5,281 nt of DNA. Source: Streptosporangiaceae bacterium (GTDB lineage Bacteria > Actinomycetota > Actinomycetes > Streptosporangiales > Streptosporangiaceae). Location: NCBI GenBank assembly GCA_030040475.1, contig JASHTQ010000772.1, forward strand, positions 1 to 5,281, given 5' to 3'. The notes below the pieces were generated by a model. That model was given only the letters and a program-made list of their open reading frames with translations. It was not told the origin of the DNA and did not search any database. Both the position numbers and the translations under genes were made by a program. Below, piece after piece: positions 1 to 5,281 of the stretch (position 1 is its first letter; each line of letters begins with the position of its first letter).

Positions 1-1194
1 AAGATCGACGTGGATGCGCGCGGCGAGATCCTCGAGCTGAAGTCCACCCTCAACACGATGGTCGACCAGCTGTCGTCGTTCGCCGACGAGGTGACCAGGG
101 TGGCCCGCGAGGTCGGCACCGAGGGGCGCCTCGGCGGCCAGGCCGATGTCAAGGGCGTGTCGGGTACCTGGAAGGCCCTGACCGAGTCGGTCAACGTGAT
201 GGCGGCGAACCTGACCGACCAGGTGCGCTCCATCGCCGAGGTGACCACGGCGGTCGCCAAGGGCGACCTGAGCCAGAAGATCCGGGTGGACGCCCGCGGC
301 GAGATCCTCGAGCTGAAGGAGACCATCAACACGATGGTCGACCAGCTGTCGGCGTTCGCTGACGAGGTGACCAGGGTGGCCCGCGAGGTCGGCACCTTGG
401 GCAACCTCGGCGGCCAGGCCGTGGTCCGCGGCGTGTCGGGCACGTGGAAGGACCTGACCGACAACGTCAACGTGATGGCGTCCAACCTGACCGCCCAGGT
501 GCGTTCGATCGCCCAGGTCGCGACGGCGGTGGAGCGCGGCGACCTGAGCCAGCAGATCACGGTCGAGGCCATGGGCGAGGTGGAGGCGCTCACGCAGACC
601 ATCAACCGGATGGTCGGCACGCTGTCGGCGTTTGCCGACGAGGTGACCAGGGTGGCCCGCGAGGTCGGCACCGAGGGGCGCCTGGGCGGCCAGGCGGACG
701 TCAAGGGCGTCTCCGGCACCTGGAAGGACCTGACCGACAACGTCAACTCGATGGCCAACAACCTGACCAGCCAGGTCCGCAACATCGCGCAGGTCACCAC
801 CGCGGTCGCCCAGGGCGACCTGTCGAAGAAGATCGACGTCGACGCGCGCGGCGAGATCCTGGAGCTCAAGACCACCATCAACACCATGGTCGACCAGCTC
901 TCGTCGTTCGCGGCGGAGGTCACCCGCGTCGCCCGCGAGGTCGGCAGCCAGGGACGCCTGGGCGGCCAGGCCGAGGTCGAGGGCGTGTCCGGTACCTGGA
1001 AGCGGCTGACAGAGAACGTGAACGAGCTGGCGGGGAACCTGACCAGGCAGGTCAGGGCGATCGCCGAGGTGACGAGCGCGGTCGCCTCGGGCGACCTGAC
1101 CCGGTCGATCTCGGTGGAGGCCCAGGGCGAGGTTGCCGAGCTCAAGGACAACATCAACGCGATGGTCCAGTCGCTGCGCGAGACGATCCGCGCC
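1..1194 (+). repeat. Tandem 276-bp (92-codon) HAMP repeat array
   Basis: Four full units start at 1, 277, 553 and 829, and a fifth partial unit starts at 1105, all in frame and exactly 276 bp apart. Each junction holds a canonical HAMP core (GDL followed by a [K/Q/S]I-x-V-[D/E]-A-x-GE[I/V] segment). Each unit interior holds a divergent HAMP-like segment ([22 protein letters not shown]). This gives alternating canonical and divergent HAMP domains, as in poly-HAMP kinases that relay signals through stacked four-helix bundles. Units 1, 2 and 4 begin with [11 protein letters not shown]; units 3 and 5 begin with VEAMGEV or VEAQGEV. The array probably continues upstream, since the window opens inside a HAMP core. 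Confidence 0.93.
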
Positions 1195-3657
1195 AACCAG
1201 CAGCAGGACTGGCTGAAGACCAACCTGGCCAGGATCGCCGGCATGATGCAGGGCCACAGGGACCTGGCGATCGTGGCCGAGCTGATCATGGACGAGCTCG
1301 CCCCGCTGGTCAGCGCGCAGCACGGCACGTTCTTCCTGTCCGAGCCCGCCGACGCCGACAGCCAGCTGCGGCTGATCGCCGGCTACGGGCTGCGGGCCGA
1401 CAAGGGAGCACAGATCCAGTACCGGCTCGGCCAGTCGCTGATCGGCCAGGTGGCCCAGAGCAAGCGGCCCGTCGTGGTCGCGAACCTGCCTGAGGGGTAC
1501 GTCAAGATCTCCTCCGGTGTCGGGGAGGCGCCGCCGACGAATCTGGCCATCCTGCCGATCCTGTTCGAGGACCAGGTGCTTGGCGTCATCGAGCTGGCCT
1601 CGTTCACCCCGTTCAGCCAGGTGCAGACGGACTTCCTCGAGCAGCTGACGGAAACCCTCGGGGTCAACTTCAACACGATCATCGCGAACGCGCGCACCGA
1701 CACGCTGCTCGCGGAGTCGCAGCGGCTCGCCTCCGAGCTGCAGGCGCGCTCCGAGGAGCTGCAGGCGCAGCAGGTCGAGCTGCAGCGGTCCAACGCCGAC
1801 CTGGAGGACAAGGCGGCCCTGCTCGCCGCGCAGAACCGGGACATCGAGACCAAGAACGCCGAGATCGAGCAGGCCAGGCAGGAGATCGAGGAGCGCGCGC
1901 GGCAGCTGGCGCTGGCGTCCAAGTACAAGTCTCAGTTCCTTGCCAACATGTCGCACGAGCTGCGGACCCCGCTGAACAGCCTGCTGATCCTGGCCAGGCT
2001 GCTGGCCCAGAACCCGGGCCGGAACCTCACCGCCAAGCAGGTCGAGTACGCCAACGTCATCCACTCGGCGGGCTCGGACCTGCTGCAGCTGATTAACGAC
2101 ATACTCGACCTGTCGAAGGTCGAAGCCGGGCGCATGGACATCCACGCCGAGCGGTTCGCGCTCGGCGCGCTGCTCGACGACATCCACACCACGTTCCAGC
2201 CGCTGACCGCGGAGAAGGGGCTGGAATTCGCGGTCGAAGCCGACGCCGGAGCCCCGGTCGAGCTGTTCACCGACCGGCAGCGGCTGCGTCAGGTGCTCGG
2301 CAACCTGCTCTCGAACGCGGTCAAGTTCACCGCGCGCGGGAACGTGATGCTGCGCGTCGGCGTGGCGCCGGGCGGCCAGGGAGCCGGCCCGGGAATGGAC
2401 ACAGCGATGCCGGGCGGCGGCACCGTACTTGAGTTCTCGGTGGCTGACACGGGCATCGGGATCGCGCCGGAGAACCTCACCACGATCTTCGGCGCCTTCC
2501 AGCAGGGCGACGGGACGCTCAGCCGGCGTTACGGCGGCACCGGGCTCGGACTGTCGATCGCGCGCGAGGTCGGCGCCCTGCTCGGCGGCGAGATCACCGC
2601 GGAGAGCGAGCTTGGCCAGGGCAGCACGTTCACCCTGTACTTGCCGTGCGAGCTGCCCGGCCTGGCCGACGGCGGCGTCGGCTACTCCCCCGCCCCGGCC
2701 GGCATCGAGGTTCCCGGCGCGGCGCACAACGGCGACCTCCAGGCCGAGGCGACCGAGGCCCTGCAGCTCCAGGCGGCCGTGCCCGACGACACGGTGCCGG
2801 ACGGCCGCCGCCTGCTGGTGCTCGAAGGAACCCGAGGCGGCCTGCTGACCCTGCTCGCCTACAGCGCGGTCTCCGACCTGACCGGAATCCACGGCCCGGT
2901 GCACGTGGGCACCGCCGTCAGCCCCGAGCAGGGCATCGAGGCCCTGCACGCCGCCGAGCATCAGTGCGTCGTGCTGGATCTCGGCCTGGAGGACGCGTCC
3001 GCGTTCGCCTTCCTCGAGCGGCTTAGCGAGTCGCCGGAACTGCGCGATATTCCCGTGCTCGCGCACACCAGGGACAAGCTCGACAGCGCGCAGGCCCGGG
3101 TCGCCCGGCTTCGCTTCGGGTCGCGGCCGCTCGAACTGCTGCCGTCGCTCGACGAACTGCGCGAACGCATCACCCTGCACCTGTCCGCCGCCCAGCCCGA
3201 TCACGTCCCGCCGCTGATCAGCGAGCCGCCGACCGAGGCCGAGGCGCGCTCGGCGACCGAGACCGACGGGCACCAGGCGCTGCACGGTCGCAGGGTGCTC
3301 GTGATCGACGACGACGCGCGCAACGTCTTCGCGATCACGAGCACGCTCGAACTGCACGGCATGACCGTGACCCAGGCGCCCAACGGCCGCAAGGGCATCG
3401 AGGCCCTGCTCACCGCGGAGGACACCGACCTCATCTTGATGGACGTGATGATGCCGGAACTCGACGGCTACTCGACCATGCACCAGATCAGGGAGATGCC
3501 GGCCTTCGCCTCGCTGCCGATCATCGCGGTAACCGCCCGCGCCATGCCCGGTGACAAGGAGAAGAGCATCGCGGCCGGCGCCAGCGACTACGTCACCAAG
3601 CCCGTCGACACCGACGAGCTGCTCGCCTGCATGGAGCGCTGGCTAGCCAGAAGGTAA
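1..3657 (+). CDS. Poly-HAMP hybrid sensor histidine kinase/response regulator (5' partial)
   Basis: The frame is open from base 1 and ends at TAA 3655-3657; the true start lies upstream. Codons are counted from base 1. Codons 1-398 are a poly-HAMP array, about 418-560 a GAF domain, 568-641 a Glu/Gln-rich coiled coil, and about 644-710 HisKA with the phospho-acceptor His652 in [11 protein letters not shown]. HATPase_c follows, with N-box Asn772, DTGIG at 816-820 and GGTGLGL at 845-851. About 936-1062 is a degenerate receiver. The C-terminal receiver (about 1097-1216) is complete: acidic residues 1103-1105, Asp1148 in LMDVMMPE, Thr1178 and Lys1200. By family knowledge it autophosphorylates on His and passes phosphate to its own Asp and probably to a separate partner. 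No membrane segment is visible here, so this part is cytoplasmic. The architecture resembles Streptomyces OsaA and fungal group III (Nik1) kinases; orthology to osaA is not shown, so no symbol is given. A Gly-rich insert lies in the ATPase domain just before DTGIG. Confidence 0.96.
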   Translation, partial: KIDVDARGEILELKSTLNTMVDQLSSFADEVTRVAREVGTEGRLGGQADVKGVSGTWKALTESVNVMAANLTDQVRSIAEVTTAVAKGDLSQKIRVDARGEILELKETINTMVDQLSAFADEVTRVAREVGTLGNLGGQAVVRGVSGTWKDLTDNVNVMASNLTAQVRSIAQVATAVERGDLSQQITVEAMGEVEALTQTINRMVGTLSAFADEVTRVAREVGTEGRLGGQADVKGVSGTWKDLTDNVNSMANNLTSQVRNIAQVTTAVAQGDLSKKIDVDARGEILELKTTINTMVDQLSSFAAEVTRVAREVGSQGRLGGQAEVEGVSGTWKRLTENVNELAGNLTRQVRAIAEVTSAVASGDLTRSISVEAQGEVAELKDNINAMVQSLRETIRANQQQDWLKTNLARIAGMMQGHRDLAIVAELIMDELAPLVSAQHGTFFLSEPADADSQLRLIAGYGLRADKGAQIQYRLGQSLIGQVAQSKRPVVVANLPEGYVKISSGVGEAPPTNLAILPILFEDQVLGVIELASFTPFSQVQTDFLEQLTETLGVNFNTIIANARTDTLLAESQRLASELQARSEELQAQQVELQRSNADLEDKAALLAAQNRDIETKNAEIEQARQEIEERARQLALASKYKSQFLANMSHELRTPLNSLLILARLLAQNPGRNLTAKQVEYANVIHSAGSDLLQLINDILDLSKVEAGRMDIHAERFALGALLDDIHTTFQPLTAEKGLEFAVEADAGAPVELFTDRQRLRQVLGNLLSNAVKFTARGNVMLRVGVAPGGQGAGPGMDTAMPGGGTVLEFSVADTGIGIAPENLTTIFGAFQQGDGTLSRRYGGTGLGLSIAREVGALLGGEITAESELGQGSTFTLYLPCELPGLADGGVGYSPAPAGIEVPGAAHNGDLQAEATEALQLQAAVPDDTVPDGRRLLVLEGTRGGLLTLLAYSAVSDLTGIHGPVHVGTAVSPEQGIEALHAAEHQCVVLDLGLEDASAFAFLERLSESPELRDIPVLAHTRDKLDSAQARVARLRFGSRPLELLPSLDELRERITLHLSAAQPDHVPPLISEPPTEAEARSATETDGHQALHGRRVLVIDDDARNVFAITSTLELHGMTVTQAPNGRKGIEALLTAEDTDLILMDVMMPELDGYSTMHQIREMPAFASLPIIAVTARAMPGDKEKSIAAGASDYVTKPVDTDELLACMERWLARR

Positions 3658-3663
3658 GACCCG

Positions 3664-3715
3664 CCCGGTCCTCCTGCTGCCTCGGGGGAGCGGGGAAGAG
3701 GAGCAGGGGACCGGG
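3664..3715. terminator. Probable bidirectional terminator hairpin between convergent genes
   Basis: An inverted repeat lies 6 bp past the kinase stop and about 20 bp past the whiB-like stop on the other strand. The left arm is 3664-3678 and the right arm 3702-3715. They pair over 14 bp, with the extra T at 3672 bulged, around a loop of 23 nt. There is no T-tract, which is common in high-GC actinomycetes. A smaller overlapping dyad (GGACC 3708-3712 with GGTCC 3722-3726) could form on the whiB-like transcript instead. The position between two convergent stops supports a terminator; strength is not testable from sequence alone. Confidence 0.65.
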
Positions 3716-3735
3716 GGGCCTGGTCCGGGGTGGGG

Positions 3736-4026
3736 CTAGACGGGAACCGCTCGCCGGGCGGCGGCCGTCGCGGCCCGGCGCTGGCGGCGGCGGTGGCGCT
3801 GGCGGTCCTCCGGCGTGGTGCCGCCCCATATGCCGTACACCTGGTCGTGAGAAAGGGCGAAGTCCAGGCACTCCTGGCGGACGTGGCACGCCCCGCAGAT
3901 CGCCTTCGCCTGGGCGATCTGCCGTACCGCCGGGCCGGTTGTCGAGATCGGGAAGAAGAGGTCGGGGTCCGCGGACAGGCACGCCCCCCCGGCCCGCCAG
4001 CTCCTGGCGGTCGTCGTCGCAGTCAT
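3736..4026 (-). CDS. WhiB-like (Wbl) iron-sulfur transcriptional regulator, 96 aa
   Basis: The protein has the four conserved Wbl cysteines, Cys16, Cys44, Cys47 and Cys53 (C-x27-C-x2-C-x5-C), expected to hold a [4Fe-4S] cluster. It has DPDLFFP at residues 21-27, the GIWGG turn at 65-69 followed by TTPEDR, and an Arg-rich tail (74-93) that would contact DNA. Its length is typical for the family. Wbl proteins usually act by binding region 4 of the primary sigma factor and often sense redox state or nitric oxide. The ATG at 4026-4024 is chosen because GAGGA (4033-4037, minus strand) lies 6 nt upstream. Overlapping frames here on both strands are judged to be shadows. It is convergent with the kinase and divergent from the zinc-ribbon gene. 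Which named Wbl class it belongs to cannot be decided by eye; the IAQAKAICGACHVRQEC segment resembles WhiB1/WblE-type proteins only generally. Confidence 0.95.
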   Translation of the reverse strand: MTATTTARSWRAGGACLSADPDLFFPISTTGPAVRQIAQAKAICGACHVRQECLDFALSHDQVYGIWGGTTPEDRQRHRRRQRRAATAAARRAVPV

Positions 4027-4032
4027 CGCAGA

Positions 4033-4037
4033 TCCTC
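4033..4037 (-). promoter_or_regulatory. Ribosome binding site of the whiB-like gene
   Basis: GAGGA on the minus strand, 6 nt before the ATG at 4026. It fixes the start against an out-of-frame GTG at 4039. No convincing -35/-10 pair for this gene was found on the minus strand upstream of it. Confidence 0.7.
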
Positions 4038-4157
4038 ACGAGGTTGGCCGGTAGCTACGCTGGCAACGGCCACTTCGCTTCCCTGCCGTCCGCGGACTAC
4101 ACCTGCGCGGCCGGGAAATTTCACGCACTGGTCACGTCTCCCGGCGGCCGCGATGAC

Positions 4158-4183
4158 GGTACGCGGCGTTCGCCATGCGTACC
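4158..4183. promoter_or_regulatory. Dyad (putative operator) over the promoter of the zinc-ribbon gene
   Basis: Perfect 7-bp arms GGTACGC (4158-4164) and GCGTACC (4177-4183) flank a 12-bp centre that itself contains GGCG-TT-CGCC (4165-4174). Arm centres are 19 bp apart, about two helical turns. The right arm overlaps the -10 element TACCAT, so a bound protein would block RNA polymerase. It sits in the divergent region between the whiB-like gene and the zinc-ribbon gene. The dyad is seen directly; the operator role is inferred. If transcribed from further upstream it could instead form a stem-loop. Confidence 0.5.
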
Positions 4184-4185
4184 AT
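4180..4185 (+). promoter_or_regulatory. -10 element TACCAT, placed for a leaderless transcript
   Basis: TACCAT fits the actinobacterial TANNNT -10 pattern. It ends 6 nt before the GTG at 4192, so transcription would begin at or next to the start codon. No good -35 hexamer lies at 16-19 bp; the best partial match (ATGACG, 4153-4158) is too far at 21 bp. Leaderless genes with weak -35 elements are common in actinomycetes. Confidence 0.5.
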
Positions 4186-4191
4186 GATCGT

Positions 4192-4860
4192 GTGGGGGAC
4201 ACCCGGGACTGCGAGCAGTGCGGCGCGGCGTTCGCGCCGCGGCGCGAGCATGCCCGGTTCTGCTCGTGTTCCTGCCGGATCGCGTGGAACCGCGAGCGCG
4301 AGGGCGACCCCGCAGCCGAGGCGAGCGCGCTGGACTGGACCGTCGCCGCGATGTGCGACGTGACCGAGTGGCTCGGCCAGGTCGGCACGAGGGACAGGTC
4401 ACAGGCGTTCGCGGTGGTCGGTGAGGCGGTGTGGTGGGTCACCATCGTCGACGCCACGCTGATCCGCTACCACGTCGAGGCGTACGAGCGCGTCATGGCC
4501 GGGCGGGCGCCGGCCGAGCGCAGGCGCGTCGAGGGCACCCTCGGCGGACTGCGATTCGTCCGGAACCGGATGGGGTACTACGTCGATCACTCCGACTTCA
4601 TCGAGCCTCAGCCGGGTCCGGCCGGCTCCGCCGACGGCCGCATGAGCGAGTGGTCCTGGCGATCGCTGCCCGAGCCGGTGATAGGCTCGCTGCCGCCGCG
4701 CGGGCAGGCCTGGGAAATGGCGCGGTACCGGGCGTACGAGGCGCAACTCGCGGGCCGGCGACTCGGCGAGGTCTTCGAGCGGGCGGCGGCGTTCCTCAAG
4801 CTGGCGGCCGCCCGCGCGGGAACGGCCGATACGCGGGCCGCGCTTATCAAGGGCGCCTGA
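4192..4860 (+). CDS. Zinc-ribbon-like protein of unknown function, 222 aa
   Basis: I do not recognise a named family. The N-terminus (residues 7-28) has C-x2-C, then C-x-C-x-C: Cys7, Cys10, Cys24, Cys26 and Cys28, in a context CGAAFAPRREHARFCS that looks like a treble-clef or zinc-ribbon knuckle. Residues about 40-110 are predicted helical and Trp-rich. A segment RNRMGYYVDH lies at 124-133, WSWRSLPEPVIGSLPPRG around 150-170, and a final helix-rich AREA ends in Ala/Arg. No signal peptide or membrane span is evident. The GTG at 4192 is preferred because a -10 element ends 6 nt before it and the Cys cluster begins at residue 7. An ATG at 4153 is in frame but lies inside the dyad and has no Shine-Dalgarno. 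The frame stays open back to 3730, but that part is antisense to the whiB-like gene and is not credible. Its 3' end is 116 bp before the sigma gene on the same strand. Confidence 0.82.
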   Translation: MGDTRDCEQCGAAFAPRREHARFCSCSCRIAWNREREGDPAAEASALDWTVAAMCDVTEWLGQVGTRDRSQAFAVVGEAVWWVTIVDATLIRYHVEAYERVMAGRAPAERRRVEGTLGGLRFVRNRMGYYVDHSDFIEPQPGPAGSADGRMSEWSWRSLPEPVIGSLPPRGQAWEMARYRAYEAQLAGRRLGEVFERAAAFLKLAAARAGTADTRAALIKGA

Positions 4861-4885
4861 TTCCTGGCGGTACGCCGTTACCTAA

Positions 4886-4903
4886 CTGTGATAAGCATCA
4901 CAG
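4886..4903. promoter_or_regulatory. CRP/FNR-family type binding site (perfect palindrome)
   Basis: CTGTGATAAGCATCACAG has perfect 7-bp arms around AAGC and contains TGTGA-N6-TCACA (4887-4902), identical to the consensus of E. coli CRP and of actinobacterial Crp/GlxR proteins. It is 25 bp past the zinc-ribbon gene stop and 8 bp before the putative sigma-gene -35. Its centre is about 47 bp upstream of the start site predicted from that promoter. The match is seen directly; binding is inferred. The same palindrome could form a 7-bp stem with a 4-nt loop followed by a moderately T-rich stretch (CACTTTACGTTT), so a terminator for the gene upstream is the main alternative. Confidence 0.6.
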
Positions 4904-4911
4904 CACTTTAC

Positions 4912-4935
4912 GTTTATCTCTCTCGGGCCGGGCAC
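4912..4935 (+). promoter_or_regulatory. SigB/SigF-type promoter-like element upstream of the sigma gene
   Basis: GTTTAT (4912-4917), 12 bp, GGGCAC (4930-4935). The general-stress sigma consensus is GTTTAA-N12-14-GGGTAT (Bacillus SigB), with GTTT-N-GGGTA forms for actinobacterial SigF/SigB. The -35 matches 5 of 6 positions and the -10 four of 6, with permitted spacing. A start near 4942 would give a leader of about 35 nt. As the gene downstream encodes a sigma factor of this family, autoregulation is a reasonable inference. Confidence 0.45.
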
Positions 4936-4964
4936 ACCCTACTCGTCCGTAATTCTCCGGTTCC

Positions 4965-4970
4965 GAGGAG
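4965..4970 (+). promoter_or_regulatory. Ribosome binding site that fixes the TTG start of the sigma gene
   Basis: GAGGAG followed by 6 nt and TTG at 4977. An in-frame TAA at 4950-4952 closes the frame upstream, and no ATG or GTG in frame lies between it and 4977, so TTG is the only start that keeps the N-terminal region. Confidence 0.8.
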
Positions 4971-4976
4971 ACCGCC

Positions 4977-5281
4977 TTGATAAAGGGAACCCCCAGGCCG
5001 CCGGCCCGAGCGACCCTCGACGCCGACCTGCTCCCCGGTTCGCGCGCGCAGCTCAGGGAGTTGTCCGACAACGCCCTGCTAGCCAAGGTCCGCACGCTGC
5101 CGCGGGATAACGAGCTGCGCTCCGCGGCCTGCGAGATACTCGTGGACCGCTACCAGAAGCTGGTCCGTTCGTGCGTGCGGCAATACCGCGGCAGCCCCGA
5201 GCCCACCGAGGACCTGATGCAGGTCGGGTACGTCGGCTTGCTCAAGGCGATCAACAATTACGACCCCGAGGTCGGCGACAG
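4977..5281 (+). CDS. RNA polymerase sigma factor, SigB/SigF family (3' partial)
   Basis: The window holds 101 codons plus two bases; the gene runs off the edge. After a short basic, Pro-rich leader, residues about 28-50 (DNALLAKVRTLPRDNELRSA) match the segment before region 2 in actinobacterial SigB/SigF/SigG-type factors. ILVDRYQKLVRSCVRQYRG (from residue 53) is region 2.1. DLMQVGYVGLLKAINNYDP (79-97) is region 2.2, the core-polymerase contact helix. The lack of a long region 1.1 argues against a primary sigma factor, and the region 2.2 sequence argues against an ECF factor. Such factors control osmotic, oxidative or developmental responses and are normally held by an anti-sigma RsbW-type protein; none is visible here. 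The start is TTG, supported by a good ribosome binding site and an upstream in-frame stop. Regions 3 and 4 are not visible, so the exact subgroup is open. Confidence 0.9.
   Translation, partial: MIKGTPRPPARATLDADLLPGSRAQLRELSDNALLAKVRTLPRDNELRSAACEILVDRYQKLVRSCVRQYRGSPEPTEDLMQVGYVGLLKAINNYDPEVGD

Noticed and set aside
1..1194. The 276-bp repeats as a CRISPR, VNTR or mobile element
   Set aside because: They are in-frame protein repeats with HAMP motifs and no spacers or terminal inverted repeats.
444..1493. Long open frame on the + strand, offset from the kinase
   Set aside because: It overlaps the HAMP/GAF coding region out of frame and reads as Gly/Arg/Asp-rich low complexity, as expected from GC-rich codon bias.
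1383..2483. Minus-strand open frames opposite the kinase
   Set aside because: Ser/Arg-rich antisense shadows with no recognisable domain or ribosome binding site; the sense strand encodes intact GAF, HisKA and HATPase_c motifs.
3593..4039. 148-codon minus-strand frame overlapping the whiB-like gene, starting with a Cys-rich MRICDDC
   Set aside because: It is out of frame with the clear Wbl motifs, Pro/Arg-rich, and extends into the kinase 3' end; the GAGGA site serves the Wbl ATG instead.
3730..4191. Upstream extension of the zinc-ribbon reading frame, on the + strand
   Set aside because: It runs antisense through the whole whiB-like gene, has low-complexity Arg/Ala/Pro composition, and a promoter-like element and dyad lie before the GTG at 4192.
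4399..4850. Minus-strand frames opposite the zinc-ribbon gene
   Set aside because: Low-complexity antisense frames without start signals; the + strand has the conserved Cys cluster and a coherent protein.
4866..4876. Small hairpin GGCG-GTA-CGCC just after the zinc-ribbon stop
   Set aside because: Only 4 bp of stem; expected often in GC-rich DNA and too weak to call a terminator alone.

Overview
The window is GC-rich, has strong third-position G/C bias in its genes, and carries a WhiB-like protein, a family confined to Actinomycetota and their phages. I read it as a chromosomal segment of a high-GC actinomycete of the Streptomyces, Streptosporangiales or Frankia type. The exact genus cannot be told from the sequence. 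No tRNA, rRNA, CRISPR array, insertion sequence or prophage gene is visible.

Layout. (1) Positions 1-3657 (+): the 3' 1218 codons of a very large soluble-looking hybrid sensor histidine kinase. In order it has a poly-HAMP array of 92-codon tandem repeats, a GAF domain, a long coiled coil, HisKA and HATPase_c domains, a degenerate receiver and a canonical receiver. Its start lies upstream of the window. (2) Positions 3658-3735: a short convergent gap holding a strong GC-rich hairpin, probably a two-way terminator. (3) Positions 3736-4026 (-): a 96-residue WhiB-like iron-sulfur regulator. (4) Positions 4027-4191: the divergent control region, with a dyad overlapping a -10 element placed for leaderless transcription of the next gene. 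(5) Positions 4192-4860 (+): a 222-residue protein of unknown function with an N-terminal zinc-ribbon-like Cys cluster and a helical body. (6) Positions 4861-4976: a compact regulatory region with a perfect CRP-type palindrome, a SigB/SigF-type promoter-like element and a ribosome binding site. (7) Positions 4977-5281 (+): the first 101 codons of a SigB/SigF-family RNA polymerase sigma factor with a TTG start, cut by the window edge.

How the parts may work together. The kinase architecture matches the actinobacterial poly-HAMP hybrid kinases, of which Streptomyces OsaA (osmoadaptation) is the best known, and fungal group III (Nik1/Os-1) osmosensing kinases. A WhiB-like protein and a stress-type sigma factor next to it suggest a stress or developmental signalling neighbourhood, but co-regulation is inferred from gene order only. 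No canonical response-regulator gene and no anti-sigma or anti-anti-sigma gene is seen within the window. The most notable non-coding signals are the perfect TGTGA-N6-TCACA site just upstream of the sigma gene and the dyad over the leaderless promoter of the zinc-ribbon gene.
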